This document shows positions 12,801 to 20,900 of a stretch of DNA of 57,981 bases, in pieces. Each line of letters begins with the position of its first letter. The stretch's first letter is position 1. Both the position numbers and the translations under genes were made by a program. Origin of the DNA: Ectocarpus siliculosus (Eukaryota > Sar > Phaeophyceae > Ectocarpales > Ectocarpaceae); contig FN649734.1 in NCBI GenBank assembly GCA_000310025.1, positions 4,780,168-4,838,148 on the forward strand, given 5' to 3'. Below the pieces are notes generated by a model. It was not told the DNA's origin and searched no databases. It worked only from the letters and a program-made list of their open reading frames with translations.

Positions 12801-15800
12801 CCTCCTCACCGACGGCATCGGCTTGAGTTGAGAGCTTGTTCCCTTGGGATCGGACACCAGCTCGGCGAGCCGTCGTTCCAGCTTGCCCAGCTCCGCACGG
12901 TTGGCCCTTTGTCAATAACAAAGCCGAAAGAGACCAAAAGTCCGCGTTTTATATTCGGCATAGGCTCGCCGTGAAATGAATCTAAACACGTAAACCGCAA
13001 GCCAACAGTAGTACTGGTTGTCGTCCCTATACAACGCCGGTAGGTCTCTAAACAACGCCGGTGGGTCCCTATACAATGCTGGTAGGTCCCTATACAACGC
13101 CGGTAGGTCCCTATACAACGCTGGTGGATTCGCTTGGTGCCGATCGAACGGTCAAGATGACAACAGAGACTACGCCAAACATTGACGTCTACGCGCCGGC
13201 TGGCAAAGACAAAACGCCGGTGGATACGCCTGCCACATGACTGTCAGTGGCATGACCCTGGGGGCCATTTCGACCGCAAGGAAGCCATAACAAACACGGT
13301 AAGGTCAACAGGCCCTAGGACCTTCTCCGACGGTGATACGAAGTAAATACGTAGAGATGGATCCATCTATGCATATGTCGCATGGGTTTCAAGAAAAACA
13401 AATCAACAGTGACAACACGACCACCACCACCACCAACAACAAAGCCGCACGAGGATAATGGGTGTCATCGTATCGTCGGTAAGCCTAAGATGACCCCTCT
13501 CTTATCTCTCCGTGCACTATTTTTGCTACAGACAAGTGCGACGGAAAGGCTGGGTATTGACCGTCTGCTGGCACTTTGAAGCATGACTGGCGTGGGAGAA
13601 TGGGAGACTGGGAGAGAGGGGGGAGAAAGGGGGGAGAGAGAGAAAGAAAGAGGGAGAGAGAGAGAGAGCAAGACGCAACACCTCGACTAGCGGTATTCTC
13701 GACCCACTAGTTAGTTGCCGAGATATTTATCAAGCTTCGAAAACCCACCGAGGGTGCGTGTGTGTCATGTCACGCACCACCCTGCCACCACAACTCCAAC
13801 CTCACTAACCTTGCCCAGGACACGAGGTAGGTTGAGTAGTTGGTCCTCGTCAGGTGCTCTCGAATCGCATCCAGCCCGTCGCCGATGCCCATGGCCACCG
13901 TCGCCCCGCTTGCTGTCGTTCCGACCTTGTAGGAAAAACAAAAAGAAGACGTGGCAAGGTACCCGTCAGTTGACGGTTTCATATCACAGATACAATATTG
14001 TATGCAGAGTGAGGCGGTCGGAAAAGCTACCGGGCGTGCGGGCGACCACGGCGGCACCAATGTCCAATTTTCAAGTCGAGCAATGAGCACCCAAACACTC
14101 CATCAAGCTACCACGCTCATAGGTGCCTACCTCCGGGGGAAAACTTATTCCCCGCAAACGCGAGTCCAGATTTTGGTTAAGAAAGGCTCTCCCTAGCCGA
14201 ACCCGATCAGTCCTACGAAGGGGGTTCGTAGAGAAGCTGCAGTCAACGACGAACGGGGGTTCGCAGAGAGGCCGCAGGCAGCTAGTTACCTTTGCCCCAC
14301 CGATGGCGGCGCCCGCTCCGAGAGCCGCCCTGATGCCGAGGGCGTCAGCGAGGCGCTTGTTCCGCAAGAGCTGCCGTTTTTCCTTCTCCTGTCGTCGAGC
14401 AGAGAAGACATTGTTTCGTCGCGTTGTTGGAACCCTCCAAAGTCGTTAAATCAAAGGCGTCACGAATTCATTTTCCGCAGGTACCACGTTGTTTTAGAGA
14501 GAGAAAAAATAGTAAACGAAGCGCAAATCTGGCCACAAGACGTCCTTGCTATACACCCATGGGCGAAACCACGCCATCTACAAGGGACAAATACCAACTT
14601 CCCAGTCATCCACCACCGCACACGCTGGAGATGGTGAGGCCAGCTGACATCCCCGAACAATACGCACACCATCTGTCTTGTGGTTCTAGAGTTTTTTTCT
14701 CTTCTATATACCTCTTCCTCGGAGCCGTGGCCGCCGCCGCCGCGACCCCTGCTGGAGACGCTCGAATCTGTCGGCGCCCCGCCTCCCGCCCTTCCGCCGC
14801 CCCGCCTCTGGTGATCCGGCCTGATGTTCTTCCCCACCAGGGAGAGCGCGTGCCGCTCCTGCCGGGCGCCGCCCGCGCCGCCTGCGCCGCTGCCGCCGGA
14901 GGACCGCGGCGGCGCGGTCGGCAGAGACGGAAACGCCTCCTGCAAGGGATCAGCAGCAGTGCTCCCACCACCGCTCGGTAAGTTTCTGGTTCTTCCGGCG
15001 GGAGTCGTACCGGGGGAGGGGACGGTTGACTCGCGTCCCCGGGTTAAAGGCACGGGGACCACGACGCCTCCAGCGAGGTCGAGTTCGGGGTCGGGAGCGG
15101 CGAGAGACTCCCCTGGTGCTGATAGATACACATTGATAGAGGCAAGCGGAGACACGGGTACATGGCGGAGGTCACAAATCATCGCGATTGCGTACATCCT
15201 GTGGTGTATATTACTGCTGTTCTTGAGAGACCATTTTTCGCCTACATGACGGAAAATCAAAGTGTGTGTGTATCGATTCCCAGCAACGACACGTACTTGG
15301 GATCACCCCCGGAAAAACGCCTCATTTTAGCCCTGGTTTGAGTAGAGAACCAGCGGGTCGTTCAAAACTGTACCTGTCGGCGTCGTGGCGTCAGCCACGG
15401 AGTTGTAGGAGGTGTGGAGGCCTGTGCCATCGCGGGCCGCGCGGCGAACGTTGAAGCCGACGCCTCCCGCTGACGCGGCGCGGCGGTCGGTGATCCCGTG
15501 GTCCTCCAACAGATGTGCCTGTTTTCGTCGAAGCAATAAAAGTTACCCCCCCCCCCAACAGGGTTATCACACTGTTGAACACAGTAGGAAAAGTGTTCTG
15601 TAAGCTGCTGAACGATAGGATAGTGGGAGTATTGGAGAAGAAACGTAGCATTAGTGAGGGCCAGGCAGGTTTCCGACAGAAGAGGGGGTGCGTAGACCAC
15701 GCATTCACGGTAGGGAGAATCATCCAAGGTAGAAAGAGGGCGGGCAAGCGGACGTACTGCTTCTTCCTGGACGTGAAAAAGGCATACGATACCGTATGGA

Positions 15801-17949
15801 GAAATGGGCTGTGGAAACAATTGTCCAAGTACGGGATCAAGGGGAAAATGTGGAGGGTGCTGAAGAAGATGACAGAGTGTACGAAAAGCGCGGTCATGCT
15901 AGACGGAGAACTGTCTAAATTCTTCGACATTGAGCAAGGGGTCCCACAAGGTTGCACGCTGTCCCCAACATTGTTCCAGGTGTTCATCAACGATCTGTTG
16001 GAAGTCGTAGAGGCAGTCCGGAAGGGAGTAAAAGCAGGGGACACGGAAACTTCGGTGTCAGGAATGCTGTTTGCGGATGACTTTGTTGGTATGTCGGACA
16101 CCCCTGAGGGACTGCAACTGCAAATTGACGCGGCGAAGAAGTTTACTGATAAGTGGAGATTGTCTGCCAACGTTACGAAGAGTGCCGTCATGGTATGCAA
16201 CGAGGGCAGGGAGGAACCAGTAGAACATAGATGGAAGTGGGGGATCGAGGAGATTGCAGTAGTGGACCAGTACACATACCTCGGAGTAGAGATCGCAAAA
16301 GATTGCTCGTGGAATGCACACATGTCCAAGGTAGCGGAAAAGGGCAAAGCACGAGCAGGGAAGCTGCACCCAATACTCGCAAACCGGCACCTTGATACAC
16401 GCATCAAACTGACGGTTTTGAAGAGCGTAATCGTACCGCCGCTGGAGTACGCCGGAGAAGTATGGGAAGGAAATAAGAAGGTAGTGAAAGAACTCGAGGC
16501 GGCGCAGATGAAAGCAGCGAAAATCATCCTAGGATGCTCCAAGCGCACAAGTAATGCAGCAGTCAGGGCAGAATTGGGGATCCAATCCCTACGGTCGGGA
16601 AGAGACGTAAGGAAGCTGACATGGCAGTACCGCATGTGCGGGATGGGAGAGGAGAGGTTGCCGAAAATAGTATGGGAGGCGAAGTGGGCAAACAAAAAGA
16701 GGGGTAGACAACCCACGGAATGGGTCAAGGTTGTAGAGGACGTATGGAAGGGATTGGACATCGACGAAGATGAAACGCTGGAAACGGAGGGTCTACAGGG
16801 GTTCAAGAAGAAGATATCTGTTGCTTGTGCCGAGAGAGAAGAACAGAATCTAAGGAAAGAAACCAAGGATAAGGAGGGTCTACAAGTGTACGGAATGTTG
16901 AAAGAAGGAATAGGGTTCAAGGATTACCTACATGGACCAATGGATGCAGGGACAAAGCTTAAGGTCAAATTCAGGACCGGGGACATAGGCCTTCGCGAAC
17001 GTCGACGAAGACATAGGACGGTAGACGACGAAGACGACAAGTTCAAATGCGATTGCGGCTTCGAATGCGAAGACAGTGTTCATGTAGTCGCGGAATGTCC
17101 GTGGTACGAAAAGGAGAGGGAAGTGTACATGACTGAGCTGGGAAGAATACAAGGGACGTACAGGGAGATGTTTGAGGCATGGAATAGAGAGGAGAGGACG
17201 GTAGCGGTACTGGGGAGTAGAAAGTGGTTTGAAAAAGCGGGAAGTGACATCGGTAGGATAGACAGACTAGGAAAGAAATTTTTGAGCCACCTTTGGCAAA
17301 GTAGGAAGGAACGATTGACCATCGGTGATCGGTCCTGTGGGAACAATGCTCCGTCCTTTGGAGGACGGGTGGTCAATGGTTTAACCGTTAAGGCATGCAA
17401 AGCATAAGAGTACGCCCCCCCCCCCCAACAGCAAACACAATAGGACCCGTGGTCTATGGTCTAACCGCTACAGCATGTAAATCATGAGTACTCCCTCCCA
17501 AACAGCAAGGGCAAAGATGAAGGCCAGCTTCTGGTTCATCAGCTTGTGAATCATAGCTTGGGCCGGCGACAACCCGGCAAATCGCCTCGTCCCGGCATTC
17601 GAGGCCAATGGTGCTACGGCAATCGTTTACTTGAGTATACCCTCTCCCCGACCAGCATCGTCGTCATCATCATAGTCCCGACTTAAGATGATGCATCAGG
17701 CCATCGTGTAGACAGACTACAGAGGCAGCCAAAACAAGCCCCCCCGCACACACACACATCGCCTCAGGACACCTGAAACCCCGAAGGTGTGTTGAACGCG
17801 CTGACGACGCCGCGCTGTCGGCAGGCTCCCCTGTCGCACAAGAAGTGGGAGGTCCTCAAGTGGTCCCGGAGCTGGGGCTCTCCGCGGAAATACCTGCAGC
17901 AGCAGCGGCAGTAGCAGCAGAGGTAGCAGCGGCAGTAGCAGCAGCAACA

Positions 17950-17982
<33 letters not shown>

Positions 17983-20900
17983 GCAGGGAGGCAGTACATG
18001 TCACGGAAACGCCGACCAAGAAAAATCGTCCCAAAAACCGAAATAACTAGTAGCAAGTGTCTCGCGCGAGGTGGTCTTATCGACACCAATCCGAGACTGG
18101 TAAAACCGAATACCCCGGGCAACAAATGTACCATTTCCTGGGGTTTTGCCGGTGCTCCGACAATGCCGCCGTCGTGGCGGATGATTGGTACGGACAAGAA
18201 GACGGCCCTTGAAGCACGTCCTCACCACCACTACAACCTCCTCCTCCTCCTCCTCCTCCTCCTCCTCCTCCTCCTCCTTCTCTCCCCTCCCTCCTCCTCC
18301 ACGCAGGTACACACCCATTGGAGATCCCGTAACTGCCCTGAACCGACCTCCACGGAGTACAACATACCTCCGTTTCTCCGTACGAGTCCATACTGTCATA
18401 GAAGCAGTAACGACTCATTATCCTTGCTTGCCTGTGCTGGTTCTCTTCGGGGCAAAGATGACAGTTGATGTGCGTCGCCGTCATGTGGTCGTACAGCGCC
18501 GTGTTGTCGAAGAATCTGCTCTTTTCCACGCCCCCCCCCCCGCGCCCCGCATGTAACAATCACCAAAACAAAGGTAGCCGGACCGAAACACGACGGCGCG
18601 CAAAACAAGCAATTAAGAGCACGCACCCAGAAAAAAACTTGAACACGCAACGAGTTGAACGGATGCTAACTGAAAAATGAGCGAAGTTAGTGGTCCTGTC
18701 GCGCCGTGGCTCTTCATTATGGCGTCTATACCCCGGAGGAGGGGGTGCGGGATACAAACACGGTGCTCCCCCGTAGGGTTTTCCGGAAAAAATAGCGACG
18801 AGTTGGTCGCTGCTCTTCCTTGGGCGCGTTGTAGTCAAAGTCGGTTGAACCTGCCTAGATCTATTCCTGTTGGAAGCCTAGCCTACACCCCGAAAGTAAG
18901 AGAACTAGAAGATTGGCGCTACCCACAGACGTACGTACGCGGTCACACAGAAGCGTACGGGAGACAGAAGGCTGCTGTTCGCGCGAGAGCAGTCTCAACA
19001 AACTGCCCCTTGGCATTGCCGTGTAGTCCTCCCCCAAATGATGGATTATTTTGCGGCATGCGACCACCAGCTTGGCCTTGCCTCCTCGCCACGACAGAAC
19101 AGAAACCTAGTGCTTCCAAAGACACGAAGGGCTCAGTTTGCCCCTTTCTCCACCTTTTTTTCTTTCTTCAGCGCTCGCTCTGTACGAACAGCACTGCATT
19201 TGGTCTTCCTCGACACTCGAGTGCACCCACCCTGTAGAGCAACAACAATGCCCTCCCTTCCATCCAAGGCATTTTGTTGTCTGTATGGTTTCTAAAATAG
19301 CATGGACCGTGTTAACTGTGTGACCGATGAAAATCCTTCAGTTGTAGCAGGAAAAAAAAAACACGACCAATTTGTCCTTTTTTTGTCCCCACCGCTTGTT
19401 GCAGAATCGGCAGAGGGGGTGCCCCCCCTCCACCTTAGCTTCGTGCTTTCGGAGGCCTGACGCGGTGAATACCTCCTGCTCGGAGAGAAACAGGGGCCTG
19501 CCCTCCAGGCAGAGCTGGCAGAGGAAGCGCTGGTGAAAGCCTTTCATGTGCTCCATGAGAGCCCCTGCGAGCCAGACGTAAGCGCGCGTGACGCGTTCAG
19601 CGATGAGTGGCGCACACACATGGAATGCATCGTCCACGGAGCGGTACGTACATGGGAAGGAAATCGCCACACGGCGATGCAGTAGCCGGTGGTGGTACCC
19701 TGACGGATCCGCGGGGTGAGAGCGTTGGGGGAAAATATGAACCCCAAAACGATCATGGGGGGCGGCGACTCATTATCTCTTGAGGGAATAGAAAGAAGAC
19801 ACGGGGCGGGGGGAGGGGCTAGACTACTTGTGGTGGAAAAGGAGGTTTCGATCAGATCTTACGCACAAAGGCGTCAAGATCTCGGCAACACGCAGAAGGA
19901 GTACAAAACACCTCCAGAGCTACACAGGAGTGGAGAGAGGTCCGCCGAAAAGTTCGAACAAGAAAGAGAGGCGGTGCTGGAGCTAGCTTCGAGTGGAAGG
20001 TAGCCAGGAGTTAAGAACCGAGAACAGAGAGCAAAAAACTACTAAGGGGAACGATCGTGACACCACGATGGGGGCGTGTGCTCTGTACCTTTCAGGCACT
20101 ATCTGTGAAACGGGATTGTACGCTCCCCTCCACTATATTCCGCGAACCCCCAATTACGGGGACCTGCGGACAGAAAACACAATTGTTCCGTTTTTCTGTT
20201 TCTCACGAGACAGACAGACAGACGCCTTTTCATTGGTCAACCTGTTGATGCGGTCAAGGTTGGCCAACACATGCGCCGTATGTATGACGCGGAGTACACG
20301 CACACACCTATGTTTGGAAACAGCTCGTGCCCACCGACGCCACACCCTTTCCCCCCTTCCCGCCCACCCGCAGCAGCACCCTTGCAGCCCGCTACGGGAC
20401 AGTAGGGGTCCCTCATCCTCAGGAGGTCGTCGTAATGCCCCCGGCAAGCGTAGAAAACCATGCCGCTTTCGTCGTCGAACACCGAGTCCGGCCCGGCGAA
20501 ATCTCCCCACAGGTTGAAGGTTTCGAACCGAGGGGCGTCGCCGCTGGCCGGGAGTTCCGCCACGACCTGGTGCATTTGGTTTCCGACGATAGAAAGGCGC
20601 GCATTCGTCGCTTCCTTGTCGAGATGTCTGCTGCTCTCACTCAAGAAGAGAAAGAGGAGGCGGTCATTGTGTACATGGATGAGAGCTTTTGTCATCAGTT
20701 GCACGGGTCTGCTTACTCTTACTTTCTCACCGATGACGATGGAGTAGTGCAGGATGGGATGGGACGTACGTCTGGGAAGGGCTTGCGGATGATCATGGTG
20801 CATGCAATAACCAAGGGGGGGGCGTTGGCAGCAGTGGATGAAAACAACTTCCCAATCCCTGAAGGTTGGTTCAAGCCCAAGGACAAGGGCAAGGGCAGGC

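Noticed and set aside
13021-13130. CRISPR-like array
   Set aside because: The 21-bp units abut with no unique spacers, and the setting is a eukaryotic intron.
12125-14388. The R3H exons belong to an NF-X1-type gene
   Set aside because: The R3H sequence is of that type, but upstream exons joined in phase are the Hel2 RING and C2H2 core, and no NF-X1 cysteine repeats are visible in the window.
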